A stretch of DNA of 64,000 nucleotides from Dysidea avara (GCF_963678975.1 NC_089278.1:12939959-13003958), one strand, 5' to 3'; counted from the first letter of the stretch, positions 1 through 12,138 are shown. Numbers and translations: made by a program. Notes: a model not told the origin generated them from the letters alone.

Positions 1-9
1 AGTGCATAA

Positions 10-268
10 TGCACCTATCAATGTCAAGCCCCACCTACCCCAGGTTGGGCAGAAGTGGGGATTTGCAAATGCGGGAATGCAAATTCCCCACCCCTGGGGA
101 CAACTTTGAGTTACGAATCCCCTACTAATTATCCCGGGAATCACAACAGTATGGAAAAGTACGGATATTCGTGTTGCAAATGCCCCTACCCTGGGGGACG
201 AGCTTGGGTGACAAATCCCCACCTGCTTCCCGACCTGGGGCAGGTGGGGCGTGACATTGATAGGTGCA
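10..268. mobile_element. PIF/Harbinger-like MITE, copy 1
   Basis: A 259-bp element has terminal inverted repeats beginning TGCACCTATCAATGT at the left and the matching complement ending at 268. It is flanked by TAA on both sides (7-9 and 269-271). A 3-bp TWA target duplication is the hallmark of PIF/Harbinger elements. The inside is C/G-run rich (CCCCACCTACCCC and complement) and encodes nothing recognisable. A second family member lies at 3810-4137. Confidence 0.75.
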
Positions 269-271
269 TAA

Positions 272-1527
272 GTCGAATGAAGGGCAGGTAGTCCGAGCCC
301 TTTAATACCAGCTGGCAGACACTAGAATTAGCTCACTCAGACTTTTTAATTTACCTGGCATAAACGGTGCGACATCGGAGCTATCACACCTCACAAATCA
401 TCGGTAGCGTCAAGTCCAGCGTCCCGCGCAACAATAGCGCGCACTATATGGAGAAATATTCTATTTGTTTAGCACAGAAGAATTTCCTCCGACATGCTCC
501 GAATATAGTACTAGAATACACAATGGATTGTATGTATCTAGGTATCTATGCTCCGACGAATGAGAGAATCACCATGAGACGGACGCCGGATAGTGTTACT
601 GTATCCTTCAAATAGTCGATTAACTGTTCTACTAGAGTAGCTGACTGCTTTATTAGAATGTCTTTTTATACACTGTCTAGCTATATTATAACTTGACTTG
701 TGTTATGTCAGCACGTGCCCTATTCCATGCATGTGTCCTATTCCTGTGTCTTGCTGGTCTTCTTTGACAAATTGATGGAGTAAATCTTCAGATGTTTGCC
801 TACAAGATCTGCATTGGCCTATCCTTGCATCACGTAGAAATTATTTGAGTGTATCAATGATGTATGACATCATGCATGATCATGCAGTACAGTTCTTTCA
901 GTGAAACTTGTGGACTACTGTACTTTCAACTCTTGCACTCTGGTCATTCCGTATGTCTTGTTCTACCACATAAACTCTTTGACATTTTTTTTTGCGAACA
1001 CAGTATTCTGTTCTGTCTTCTGTTTTGATGCCAAATTTTGTCCTGCCCTGTATCCATTGTTTTGTCATTGCTAACTTCAGTAATATAATTTGTTCAGTAA
1101 TTGTAATTTGTTTTTGTAACTGTACTGTTAATGTTTAGATATTTTTGTATTATTGTTTTGTGTCTTGGGAAGCACAGGCTTTGCCTTTTGGTGTCATTCT
1201 GTCTATTGACAAATTAGACAAATACTAAATACCATGATGGATTTCTCAGTTGGGAGGCCTGAAGTCATAACTTCTCCATCCCTAAGAAGTGTATTATTGT
1301 AAAGAAATTCATAGAAGGTTTCAAAAACCCTTTCTGTTGCTAGAACTGATGCCTGGGTCAGAACAAGATTTATTAGAGTATCTCAATCTTCCATAAACAG
1401 GGTGCCTGTGTCTCCCCTTGGCTGGTTCTTATCACAGTATTTATGCAGTTAAGAGCAGACAGATTCACCAATTCCAAGGGGGGTACACTTGCTTTCTGTG
1501 CATCCTTTGGATCTGCACCCAGGTATA
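272..1527. other. Unassigned interval, no gene recognised
   Basis: A less AT-rich stretch at about 300-615 contains a plus-strand open frame of 82 codons (367-615) that I do not recognise and cannot tell from chance. From 620 on the DNA is AT-rich with T-runs. A degenerate copy of the TCTAATAGA-type motif lies at 626-657. This is the region downstream of the PNPLA8 3' end. Confidence 0.4.
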
Positions 1528-1538
1528 TTTATTTTATT
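1528..1538 (-). terminator. Probable PNPLA8 polyadenylation signals
   Basis: Two overlapping AATAAA hexamers on the minus strand lie about 75 bp past the PNPLA8 stop codon, a normal spacing for a short 3' UTR. The site is inferred from sequence only. Confidence 0.5.
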
Positions 1539-1609
1539 TTATATATAGCCAAGGTTTCATATTCTCAGTCACAATACACAAGCTACTACCACAATATAAA
1601 TGAACACAT

Positions 1610-3557
1610 TTATAAGCCTGTTAACTTGTCCCAACATTGTGAAAACCATTGTTGAAAAGACTTTAGTTTTGACTTGCATTCAACCAGCTTTGTTACTGCA
1701 CATTTCAACTTCTCCTCTTGTGATCTAACAAATGCATTGGTTTCAGTTGTCAGCAGTTGTAACTTTTCATCTCGATTTTCATCCATGGTTATTGGTTCAG
1801 ACAAGATGGGGTTGAAGCGGAAATACTTGGAGGGTGGCAATAGATCCAGCAAAATTGTATGCACCACTGTATGGTAATAACAATACAGTAAATGACCAAA
1901 CCAACAATGCTTGCCTCCAAAAGTTTGGAGGTGGGAAACATTGTAAAAATTTAGTGGATCCTTCGCTAAGTAAACACCATTGTTTCTAGAGTTTGACTAG
2001 TGTTTGAACATATAGAGCTATGTTTAATGTTTAATTACTCTAATAGAACACACATCTACTCTAATAGAATAGTGCTCTAATTAAACAGTTACTTTTACAG
2101 TAGAATTGAAATGCTTAAGGATCCACTATTAAACAAAATGATAGTTTTGTTATTGATGTGACTGTTCAATGGAGCAAGTGTATGTACTATTAGAGTAATG
2201 AATCTGTGGATTGTATAGAAGTGAATGAGCTTCATTTACCAAACAAATAATTACTGCTTATTGCATATGTTAATTAACCTTCAGTATCAGTAGCACTGGC
2301 TATTACATTCAATAACTTGTCCCTCCACTTGCTGCTATTGTTGTCATCTGACTGCCCCTGTGCATATCCAGTACCTAATGACACAACACACTGAATTGGA
2401 TTATTGCGCCAAATCCGTTGGGCTTCATGTAGTGCAATAGCTGTTGGGTTGTTGTTCAACAAGCCACCATCCTACAATGAAAAACATAATGTATGTCTCA
2501 TCTGCTATAAGTATAGTCAATATACAGACCTGGTGTACATACGAGGTCAATGGCATCTCTTCAAAGTAGCCTGGTGCTGCAGTGGATGCTCGTATAGCTT
2601 CCCATAGTTTAACATCTTCACTACCTCGATAAGAAGGCTTCACTGATGTGGGAAAATGACGGTAGTTACGGAATACGAATGGTTTCAGTACAGGCTGACT
2701 AGCAATTGTAGATATAAAAGACACCTATGTAGTATACAAGTATGAAGGTTATAGACATTGTTAGATGATTAGCTACTTTGGGAATTAAAGGATCCAAGGC
2801 AGTATCAATCAGATATTGGTCAAAGCCTTCCTCTCCCCTATGCAAATATTTAGAACAATTATGGATAAACACCTGCTCACCGAAGTATATTCTCAAATTT
2901 TTCTGTGTCATAAAAGGCTTGTTTGAGAAATAGCTTGGTGATACCAACTAAAGTGTTGGTCCCAAACACTTCACTACACAAACTGCGATATGCCTGTTCC
3001 ACACTGTCCAAAGGATCCCTGCGGATGCAAGAGAGAGCCAAAAGAAGTGACCCAGTACTTGTTCCACACACATAATCAAATAATTCATGCACTCTTCTAC
3101 CAGACATTCTCTCAACTTCTTGTAACATTAATACTGGTACTATACCTCTAGTGAAAGCAAAAACTGTGTTAATATATTGTAGTGATGTAATTCTACCTTA
3201 CCTCACCCCACCTCCGTCAATAGAGAGAATCCTGATACCATTACTAGGTAATGGTAGTGGATGACCAAGCAGTATTAGTGCCCATCTAGCTAGTGCAGAA
3301 ATATCTGCATTCTTGCGGTTGTACAATTTCAGCAGGGCTGGTAATGCGGGTAATGCACGTTCATAATACTCACTGTTATCACGTAAACAATAAGCTAGTT
3401 GCGACAATGCTTGCAATTCGCTAGCTTTGCTTCTTGTGGAAGTTCCTTCTAAGAGTTGCTCAACAAGGCTTTCTATATCACTACTACTGCTTGTGCAGAC
3501 GCTTCTTCGCCAAATAAAACATTTAAAAACTCCAAAAGCAGCTCGGGTCGTGGCCAT
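1610..3557 (-). CDS. PNPLA8: Patatin-like phospholipase, PNPLA8 / iPLA2-gamma homologue (complete, 6 exons)
   Basis: Exons, in transcription order, are 3557-3202, 3147-2881, 2837-2777, 2725-2530, 2471-2280 and 1866-1610. All junctions are GT-AG in the right phase and give about 442 codons. The family hydrolyses glycerophospholipid acyl chains without calcium, in mitochondria and peroxisomes. The protein shows an N-terminal helical stretch ending SALARWALILLGH, the oxyanion-hole box SIDGGGVRG across the exon 1/2 junction, the nucleophile elbow GTSTG (Ser) in exon 2, FVFRNYRHFP and AIRASTAAPGYF in exon 4, the catalytic Asp in DGGLLNNNP at the start of exon 5, then SLGTG, SATDTE and LLPPSKYFRFNP. 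Colinearity with animal PNPLA8 is clear. The N-terminus is far shorter than in vertebrate PNPLA8 (about 780 residues). The start MATTRAAFGVFKC is basic and could be a mitochondrial presequence. Introns are 43-58 bp except the last (413 bp). An upstream exon cannot be excluded. Confidence 0.93.
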
Positions 3558-3660
3558 ACGCGAGCTCGTCCCGTCCAGACCCTAGTTGCCATAGCCACGG
3601 ACTCAGCTACGGATAGGTCACGTGCACATTCTAAGTTACGTCATGACTAAAGTTGGTGTT
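3558..3660 (-). promoter_or_regulatory. PNPLA8 upstream region with CRE/ATF and E-box motifs
   Basis: The DNA just before the PNPLA8 start codon is CpG-rich against an AT-rich background. It holds CACGTG (3619-3624) and TGACGTAA on the minus strand (3636-3643), matching E-box and CRE/ATF consensus sites. There is no TATA box. The promoter role is inferred from position and composition. Confidence 0.45.
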
Positions 3661-3809
3661 CTCCCAGTGTCAAGGCTGTGTCCTTGTTGTTCTCGTGGGA
3701 AGAGGTTGACCTTTTGGTTCGTTTCTTTTTTTGCTAGTATCAGTTGTCTACTGACTAGCTGGTTTACGATAGTGAATAAGATTTAGCTAATTAGCTAAAC
3801 TGCAATTTA

Positions 3810-4137
3810 TGCACCTATCAATGTATTGCCCCCACCCCCCCCCCCCCCCCCACCTCGGGCGTAAGTGGGGCTTTACAGGGGGAATTGACACGAAACTGCT
3901 GCCCCACTATGGGGCATTTGACGATCGTTCAGTAAGCACCCAAATATTTTTTGTTGTAACTTCCTTCGCTATGTCAAATCCCGAGTAAACCCCGCGTTGC
4001 AACTGGGGCCAACGGTGGGGATTTGACACGATAGGTTTGCCCTACTATGGGGAATTTGACATTCGGCTGTGTCCAATCCCCACTATAGCCCCATATATGC
4101 CCGAGGGGGGTAGTGGGGCAATACATTGATAGGTGCA
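3810..4137. mobile_element. PIF/Harbinger-like MITE, copy 2
   Basis: This is the same family as 10-268. It is 328 bp, has ends TGCACCTATCAATGT and complement, and is flanked by TTA on both sides (3807-3809, 4138-4140). Just inside the left end is a run of about 17 C. The interior consists of alternating C-rich and G-rich half-sites around short AT stretches. It is non-coding. Confidence 0.75.
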
Positions 4138-4329
4138 TTAGTGGAGTCACAATTTTTAAATCTCGCGGTTTTTGATGCTGTACCAAGTCAGGGGCTCACC
4201 AAGGAATTCACTCAGTCCACACAAATGGAGCAACAGAGAGATACAGCATGATGGATTATACTATTGAGGTATATATACAGTAGTTTTAGCTAGCTTGTGT
4301 AGTAGCTATTATGTTTAAGTTTATTAATC

Positions 4330-4965
4330 TCACTAGCAATATGGGCTCATTATTTTCAGCACTAGTGGATGGCTACCATGAAATGTTCTATAGCTGCCAT
4401 ACAACAGGAACTTGGTCATATGATTCTTGAATATGCATGCACACTGAATATGAATTCCTCATATATACCCTTAAAGGTACTAACCAAATTGAAAAAAATC
4501 AACAGCGTGCAGCTAGATTTGTATATAACGACTACTCATGGACAAAAAGTTTAACTGCACTTTTACAAAACTTACAATGGCAGAGTCAAATCAAGAAGAT
4601 CTAATCAAAAAATCACCATGATTTTCAAGATTGTTGATAATTTAGTATCCATTCCTCATAGCCTTTACCTGCACCCCAAGCAATTCAAACACAAGACATC
4701 ACAACTACACTTATCAGTGTCCCTATTCAAGATTTAATAGTCATCTCCATTCTTTTTTCCCATCAGCCATCAGACTATGGAACAACCTAGATTATGAGTC
4801 AGTTAACCAATCTGCATACTCTGCAGCAGGTTAAGAATAGTTTACTCAATCATTCATTGTAATTTTATTTTTAGTTAAGCACACCGCATGCACCTTATAT
4901 TTGTGTTGTGCCTATATACTCCCCCTTGAGGCTTTGCACACTAATGAATAATAATAATAATAACT
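4330..4965 (+). mobile_element. 3' end of a CR1/L2-type LINE (degenerate)
   Basis: Plus-strand reading shows the typical C-terminal tail of a non-LTR reverse-transcriptase ORF with frame breaks: IEKNQQRAARFVYNDYSWTK, then a LYLHPKQF-like segment and a FFPSAIRLWNNL-type segment. These are followed by a short 3' UTR and an ATAATAATAATAATAA tail. Position of tail and motifs support a 5'-truncated LINE insertion in plus orientation. Stops interrupt the frame, so it is dead. The left edge is approximate. Confidence 0.7.
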
Positions 4966-5055
4966 TTGACAACACTGCTAACACCACAAGAAGTTTGCTA
5001 CAAAAATGGACATTATTGTGCCGCTTAATCACGGAAGCACTGTAAATTTCACAAA

Positions 5056-5280
5056 CTAATCCCCTTCTAAAATTATCTTAAATTTATCGGCTCCCTTAAA
5101 TCTATCACTAGATTTGTGATCAAATATCGATGTCACACCCCCTCCTATTCCCAACACTACCAAGTTTACATTACAACACTCAAACAAATATCCAGATCTT
5201 ATTAATAAAAATACCCCCGCGGTCACCATCGTTGCTGCATGAATTAACGCTGAAACCGGAGTTGGACCCTCCATTGCGTC
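5056..5280 (-). pseudogene. nad5: Nuclear mitochondrial insertion, fragment of nad5
   Basis: The minus strand reads [20 protein letters not shown] followed by [12 protein letters not shown]. This is the conserved core of NADH dehydrogenase subunit 5 (proton-translocating membrane arm of complex I). Identity to the family runs from the DAMEGP box at about 5280 to about 5122. The following 22 codons ([12 protein letters not shown], then stop) do not look like nad5. Upstream the frame contains TGA and TAA. A lone fragment of about 50 codons with no neighbouring mitochondrial genes, between a LINE and AT-rich DNA, is best read as a NUMT. A bacterial nuoL fragment is a weaker alternative. Confidence 0.75.
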
Positions 5281-5393
5281 CGAAATGGCGGTCGCGGCGA
5301 TTCAAGCTTATGTTTTTTGTTTATTAACTTCTATCTATCTGGTAGACACTTATAAATTACATTAATTGAATCCCAAAACTATCCATTTTTGGG

Positions 5394-5455
5394 ATTCATA
5401 AATTGATACAAAGTGTCAATTTATGAATCCAAAATTAAATTTAAATTTAATTTTG
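5394..5455. repeat. Two small perfect hairpins
   Basis: GGATTCATAAATTGA pairs with TCAATTTATGAATCC around a short loop. It is followed directly by an AAATTAAATTTAAATTTAATTT palindrome-like run. This may be the remnant of a small MITE. No coding content. Confidence 0.5.
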
Positions 5456-5459
5456 GAAT

Positions 5460-6996
5460 CAGTATTAAAATCATATTTTGTGAAGAATTTAGAATGAAAT
5501 ATTATAGGCCATATCATTTAGTAGACAAATATTCACCATTCAATTTGCCATAGAACAAGAAAATGATTTTCAACCTCAAAATGATGTGCTTAAATTTCCT
5601 CTGATTTCCTCAGGCCTTCTGCTATAGCTCATGTAAATCACCATTCACTGTTTTTTTTCCAAATATGGTCTGGAATCTAAGGTATGTATCACGTGTCATG
5701 GTTATTATGCCATTTATTACATGGCCCCAAAAAATACAAAAGGTATGTGGGAATTTGCTACACCGCATTAGTTTAGGCCATTTTGACGTTCCAGAATTTC
5801 CATGCATTGGGCTTCTTCTAGCATCATTGTGTTAACAGAGAGTTGCTCTACACATATCACACCTGAAAAGTTACTAAATGGACACAAGGTGAGCAGTACA
5901 CAGTAGTTTTAATAGTTTTTCAGCAGAAATGTATCAGATGTGCCTGTGTTCCAGCTGGAATTTTTGCCATGAACAACGTATATCAAATGTCAGCAAACTT
6001 CTTCATGTGCATTCCAATTAGGCACTTCAGCCACACATATGAAGAAGTTTGTGGACATTTGCTATACTTTGTCCATTGCAAAAGTGCCAGCTGGAACAGG
6101 CATGTTCAATACATTTATATTTAAAAATGAAATTAATTATTGTGTACCGCCTACCTTGTGTCCGTTTACTTTAGTAGCTTTCTGTAGAGACTGGATTTCT
6201 AATAATTATTACGCATTACAAGTACACGTGATTATAACATGATTTAGCCACGCTGTTGTACTGTATTGTTGTAGTCATTTAATCCTTCGAATCCTAGGCA
6301 TAAGAATATCACATCTGATCGATGAGGATGGGATAATGGCTGCAGTCCTTTGAAGAAGAGAAGCTTATCTTGAGCGCATGGAACTGCAAATGGTGTCAAA
6401 GAGGGTAGGAAAGTGGTAGTGCTTCTTTCAGTGATCAGGCCAAAAATGTACAGTGTAGGCTAACTGACCAAAGACTGAAGGAACTTGTGTTTATTTATTT
6501 CTTATCACTGAGCAGCCAGCACTGCTGATGTGTGCTCAGGAAAAAAAAAGAAGAAATCATACGTGAACATTACTACATGTTTATTTGATATGGTAGGGGA
6601 AGTAGTTGATGTTGACTACATGGTTGATAAACATGCAGCATTTATAAGCAGTACAAAATAGCCTTTAGACACCTAAAAACACTTTGTACAGTGGTAATAC
6701 ACCAACTCTCAAGTAAGAGGTCGGTGATGGTTCAATTCCTGTAGTTAGCAATTCGTTTTTAGACTACATTAATGAATACGTTTTTATGAAGCATTTTGAC
6801 TGCTCTATTAGGCATGTGTCTATATTAAGTGACATTCAAAAATTCAGAGGGCCTCTCCAAGTCCAATGGGGGACAGACCTGGATGCTTGTTAAGGACAAT
6901 AAGATGACTATCAGAGCATGTACTCAGCTACATTGCTAGCCAAGTGACAAGCTAACGAGGTCACTGCATCATGCAAACAAGCACTGTCCCATAATA
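5460..6996. other. AT-rich intergenic DNA, no gene recognised
   Basis: I see no conserved protein, spliced exon or clear element here. Short open frames are scattered and lack splice context. A tRNA-B-box-like GGTTCAATTCC occurs at about 6731 but does not fold as a tRNA. Confidence 0.4.
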
Positions 6997-8040
6997 GAAC
7001 AGATGTAGACAGACTATACATCTGAGCAGGTTCTAATTTTTCTAACTTACTTTACAGCATTGGTTAGAGATGTTTGCTGACTCTTTGAGTTAGCTACTGG
7101 AAGAAAGAGGGGTTTGAAAGTTTGGTATGTGAAGCAGAGAGATGTGCTAGACCAAGAAATAAGAATCAGAAAGATCGCATGCTATTTCAGTGTATGCATA
7201 GGGGTGAAGTGAGATCAGCTGTCTGCCTCATTACTAATTGAGGAGTACTTTCATCTCATTCACTATCTCATGAACATGACCTTAGTGTGTTGGATGTATT
7301 AAAGAAGAAACATATGCATACAGTGCCTCTAAAAATAGTTTTTTTTAAATCTATCCACAACGTTGTAAAGCACATTTGAACACCAAGCTAGCAGGACCCT
7401 GAGTATGACCAGCAACAAGTTCAACATGCCCACCTGTTATATCTAGATCTCAGTACATGGCAGGAGAGTGTCACATACTAAAAGAACTATTTTTAGAGGT
7501 TTTGTATGTTTCTTCTTTAATACATTCAACACACTAAGGCCATGTTCATGGGATAGAGAGATGAAAGTACCTCTCCATCAGAAACTTGATTAGTAATGAG
7601 GCAGACAGCTGATCTCACTTCACCCCTATGTATATATTCACCAAAATAGTATGTGATCTTTCAGATTCTTATTTCTTGGTCCAGCACATCTCTCTGCTTC
7701 ACATACCAAGCATTTAAACCCATCTTTCTTCCAGTAACTCAAGGAGCAGCAAACATCTTCTCTTTTCCTAACCATATACCATATACGCACAAATTTTTGC
7801 AGATCTACAAATTTCAGGGTTTTATTATTGAGGATCACTCATTTTTCACTAAGGTTGCCTATTAGAAAGCATAGAGCTAACCCCCTAGTAACTGTTAATT
7901 TTTGAGGATGAAAATTTCGTGGACAGCCAAGCAACCGCAAAATCCACGAAAATTACGTCCCTCAAAAAATTGTTAGGATCATGCTGTAAAATAGCAGTTA
8001 AAAAATTAGAACCTGCTCAGATGTAGTCTAACTTCTGTTG
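6997..8040. mobile_element. 1-kb foldback element with coding-like arms
   Basis: Outer ends ACATCTGAGCAGGTTCTAAT (left, about 7018) and its complement (right, about 8005-8025) bound two long inverted arms, about 6997-7350 and 7485-8040. Both arms carry the same peptide on opposite strands. The left arm reads SYWKKEGFESLVCEAERCAR and continues to SVLDVLKKKH. The right arm reads SYWKKDGFKCLVCEAERCAG. The shared frame suggests an element ORF or a captured exon, now broken by stops. I do not recognise the protein. Confidence 0.6.
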
Positions 8041-9349
8041 ACAACATGTTAACAAAATCATGACCAACTGCTCCATTTGGTACAACACCACAACTGGTGT
8101 CAAAACAACATCACATGAACCTCCTTCTGAATGACAACCTTAACCAATTTAAAGATTAATTATCAGCTCACCTCTTACCTATAGACTACAGCTGATTGTG
8201 TTTTTATACTCATCCTGTGAGTTATAAAGAAGTAATGATGCATCAAATGACCATTGAAAGATGGCATACATTTGCCAATGCAAAGCTCAGCAGACCTGTG
8301 GTATGAGACTTACATTATTTGCACTACACAGCCTTTTTGTTTGCAAACTCAGCAGAAGTAGGGGGGAGGGCTATCTGGGCTAGAGCCTTTCCACTTTGCT
8401 TTAGTGGTGCTCCACTATCAGTTTATATTCTAATACAGCAGTCAACATCTAGTAAAACAGTCAGATACAAGTGGCGCATAGCCAGATGGGAGGAAGGACT
8501 ACATGGACTAGAGCCCCTCCACTTTTATTTTTTAAAGGATTTTTATAGCCCTTCACTTGTAAAGATTGAGATACTGTACTCTAATATAGGAGTTAGGCAT
8601 AGTTCTCATAAAGTGCAGTCATGTACTTTAAGTCAGATGCACTGGAGAGTATGACACAGAGCACCATAAACAAGTAAACTGCACAATCCATAGAATTATA
8701 TAATAAACCAGTTAGACCAGTAAATTCATAGATGATTCTAAAAGAGGTCCCTGTTAAAAGTAAATTTTGGTACTCTTTCATAATTTTGTAGATTAGCAGT
8801 GCATTATATTTGTATTGTGGCACCACTTTAAAACTATTTTAATTGTAAATGTCTTATAGGTTTTTGGAGTTGTACATGGAATTCTACTTTATGACTTAAA
8901 ACTGTACAATATACAACATTAATCTTATGCTGTGCTGCCACATGCATGTATGCATGTCAACTTTATTACAATAAGTTGTGTGGTAATGCTTTTTTCTTTC
9001 TTTAAAATGCTATGACTCACAATGCTTATTCAATAAAGGTAAGTCAAAATTGTTACCAAATGTAGTCTCAGAAAGCTAATGTTTTTGCTGACACATGTCT
9101 CCAGTTAGAGCATGTATTGTACACTTTGTACAAGTTATATTAACTAATTATCACTTTTTAATCCTTTTCACTTTAAAGCTTTTAAATTTGTTGTATACAT
9201 GCCCTTCTTAGCCCATTCACTTTGCATTTTGTTGCTATGCATGCTCCTGAAATAAAAATTAGCTGTAAACATTATCCATCAATCTGATACAGTATGAAAG
9301 GTTTATGTTCTGTATACATATACCTCAAGTTGTAATATTATAATGATTT
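8041..9349. other. Intergenic DNA with a degenerate direct repeat
   Basis: No gene was recognised. Two related segments at about 8343-8405 and 8488-8540 share GGCTAGAGCC/GGACTAGAGCC followed by CTCCACTTT or TTCCACTTT. They may be remnants of one element. A weak copy of the dispersed TCTAATA motif is seen at about 8430 and 8579. Confidence 0.35.
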
Positions 9350-9357
9350 AGTATCAA

Positions 9358-9836
9358 CAGTGTTGGGAGTTACTTTTTAAATGTAACTCGTTACATATTA
9401 TTTACAGCTGAACTATTTAGTTACAGTTACATATTACCCATATAATAAAGTAACTATCATATTATATTACTTTGTGTTCACAGCCTTAAGCTGTCATGTG
9501 TGAAACTACCACTTTATCACGTGACATGATTGCATTATTTGACAGTGTGCAAATCTTGGTTATAAGCAAGAAGCTAGTGAATAAGCTTCATTCAGTACTT
9601 CGTAGTGGCTAGGCATTACTCAGTGGATTACTAACAAGATTAGTAACTTTGTTACTTTAAGTAATAATATTACATAATATTAGACTTGTTACAGTAACTT
9701 CATTACTTAGGTAACACGCTATATTTGCAAGTAAAGTAACTTGAGTTATATTACCTGTTTTTACAGCATATTTCGTTATATTACTTCATTACCACAAAAG
9801 TAATAATTATTATGTAACGTGTTACCCCCAACACTG
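9358..9836. mobile_element. hAT-type MITE with perfect 8-bp target duplication
   Basis: The element has ends CAGTGTTGGG / CCCAACACTG and is flanked by AGTATCAA on both sides (9350-9357, 9837-9844). It is 479 bp and non-coding. It is full of GTAAC/GTTAC and AGTTAC half-sites that can fold on each other. The 8-bp duplication with these ends points to the hAT superfamily. A partial relative with the same GTCCCAACACTG end is at about 39790-39910. Confidence 0.8.
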
Positions 9837-9844
9837 AGTATCAA

Positions 9845-11346
9845 CATTTGATTCGCACACACCCAGAAACTCCATTTAGGGCTTTCTAATACAGAGGTGC
9901 ATTACCCCTAATACCAGTGGCTGCAAAGGCAGGTTCCACTGTATTACATGCAAAGATGCATCATATTATTCAAAAATGTAAAGATATTAAAATCACAGCA
10001 GGACATCTATCACAGTAAAGCACAGTAATACACTAATATGACGGGAATAATATACATTTGCCTTGTGTCACACTAAATACATTAATGTTACTGTCATTGC
10101 ATTTCAGTTGCTTCATCAGTAGCATAGCCTGTAATGAACAACCCATAAAATAATTTTTTTTTCAAATTTGGGAGGAAAAATAGTAGTGCAGTATAAAAAT
10201 TATGTATTTACATGGCAACGTTACACTATAATACCATTACTCCTAAATTTACTGCTTTTTCTGATCAAATCCCTTACATGGTTTCATGTGTGGCTTAAAA
10301 ATGAAGGGCTACAAAGCAATTAAAGTGCAGTAGGCAGAAATGATGAATGTGGTACCCATAGAGAGTTACATCTCTCCATGAGAAAGAAAGATAATTCATG
10401 GCTTATGCTAGTGCTCATTTAAATTTGGTAGTCCTTAGTATAGTTTCATTGATTCTGATGTTAATTACGCATTTGGAAACTATATGACATTGTCCATTGC
10501 ATAGACTCAGGAGCAATTCTAAAAAAAATTGCTGACTGGTTTCCAACCCCAGGGGAGAAGTGCAGCTGCCCATGCAAGGTTATACCATAATAAACCCTTT
10601 GCAGCAGATCCAAATATTAGATGGGCTTAACATACTTAAAGATGCCCGAGAAGTACTTATGAGTAGTAATTTATAAGATTTAGTCACTAAAGTCCTAACA
10701 TTGCTCCTTTGGCATTAACTGATCTTGCTTTATGATTGTTTTATTAATTATATTAATATAACTTTTTATCTTGAAGGCTAACCAGTTTCTGGAAACCGGT
10801 GAAACCCCCTAGAATCATGTCAAGCGGGTTTTTATACTGTATATATTATATTTTGATTTATGTAGACCCCAGTCCAATAATTATATAAAGGTTTACAATT
10901 TCCTGCCATTATAGTATTTGCTTCAGTGCTTTGATCTTCTCATGTGAAACAGTCTCATTGCCACTGCAGGAATGTACCCAGAGAGATATTTCCAGGAGCT
11001 TTAGCCAGGAAACCCTATTGGAGGTACTTACAGAAATTTAGAAGCTTTAGGCTTACGAATGAGATAGGCTGCTTGTCAATTTGTAGCTCATCTCATCAAT
11101 GGATTTTCTAAGGTAGTTACATTGATTGCTGTGATAGTGCACATCTAAACAGCCGCGTGGGTGGAAGGAGATTAACTTATTTCTAATAAAGCAATCAGAC
11201 ACCATTGCTTAGTTACGAACAGTCACTATAAGTTGCAAGATTACATAAGATCTATAACCAGCCAGTGAAAGCTTCTAATAATAATTCTTCCCATGCCCCT
11301 GTTAAGTAGATCATATTTCAAAACTATAGGTGGTGTGAGTACTTAC
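9845..11346. other. Region downstream of the last recognised gene A exon
   Basis: Gene A has a good donor (GTAAGT) at 11341-11346, so at least one more exon should lie at lower coordinates. I could not find a convincing one here. The sequence is AT-rich, with no recognisable element and no domain. Confidence 0.3.
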
Positions 11347-12138
11347 ATGCTCTTGGCTTCCTTAATTTGTGTTTAATACAAATCCCTCTTAGTTCTCTCA
11401 GTCTCATAATTTCTCCCAAATAATGGCCATCAGTTGTGCAGCCATGCACACTTGAAATCTCAGTCCAGTATAATACATTGTTGTACATGGCTAGTGTGGC
11501 TTGGCTTGTTCCAGTTGGTTGAACAGCCAACCTTCCCTTGCCTTCCAGATCAGATGTTTCTATTTTGTGACCATCAACCCAATAGAGTTTGGAATTAGTA
11601 TAGTCAATTGTTATGGAGTTAGGTCTTTTCATTCCAGATACAATCACGTGTCTGTTGGTTCCATCCAGCTTCATTTTCTCTATGACTGCCGTTCCTGTAA
11701 TACGATGATAATGGCTCCAGTATATGTAATTGACACGTGGATCAAGTGCCATTGCTAATAACCTTGTGGTACTGTTGATCAATACATATCTATTATTCCC
11801 ATCCATATCTGAACATTCAATTCTGTGATTTTTATAGTCAAGCCAATACAATTTCCTAGTGATCCAGTTTACTGTTATTTCTTTAGGAAGACCTAACCCA
11901 TCATGTATAAGAGTGTTGCTGCTATCAGTGTAGTTAAAGGCATAAATTTCTCCACGTCCGTTGCTCCAGTAAACCATATTAGTAGTAATATCTACATCCA
12001 TTCCACCAATGAGACGATATTGACTTGAGACAAATATAGTTTGTTTATTTGTACCATTAAGGAGGTGCTCCTCAGCTGATTTATAATTTGCAACTAGCAT
12101 TGATGGATTTAACACACTGGAACTGCATCTTCTTCCAC
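11347..12138 (-). CDS. Gene A exon 7: YWTD propeller 3
   Basis: A 792-nt exon, phase 1 start, donor GTAAGT. Blades: NMVYWSNGR, RKLYWLDYK, NYIYWSHYH, SKLYWVDGH, NVLYWTEIS. It opens GGRRCSSSV and ends RKPRAC. The last recognised exon of gene A. The paralogous exon in gene B is 45043-45828. Antisense open frames across it are shadows. Confidence 0.9.

Noticed and set aside
367..615. 82-codon plus-strand frame in less AT-rich DNA
   Set aside because: Not recognised, no splice or promoter evidence, and compatible with chance. Left as unassigned.
6690..6760. Possible tRNA gene (GGTTCAATTCC B-box)
   Set aside because: Acceptor and T stems do not pair and the anticodon loop has the wrong size. It may be a chance match.
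11501..11758. Plus-strand frame of 85 codons
   Set aside because: It is the antisense shadow of gene A propeller exon 7.
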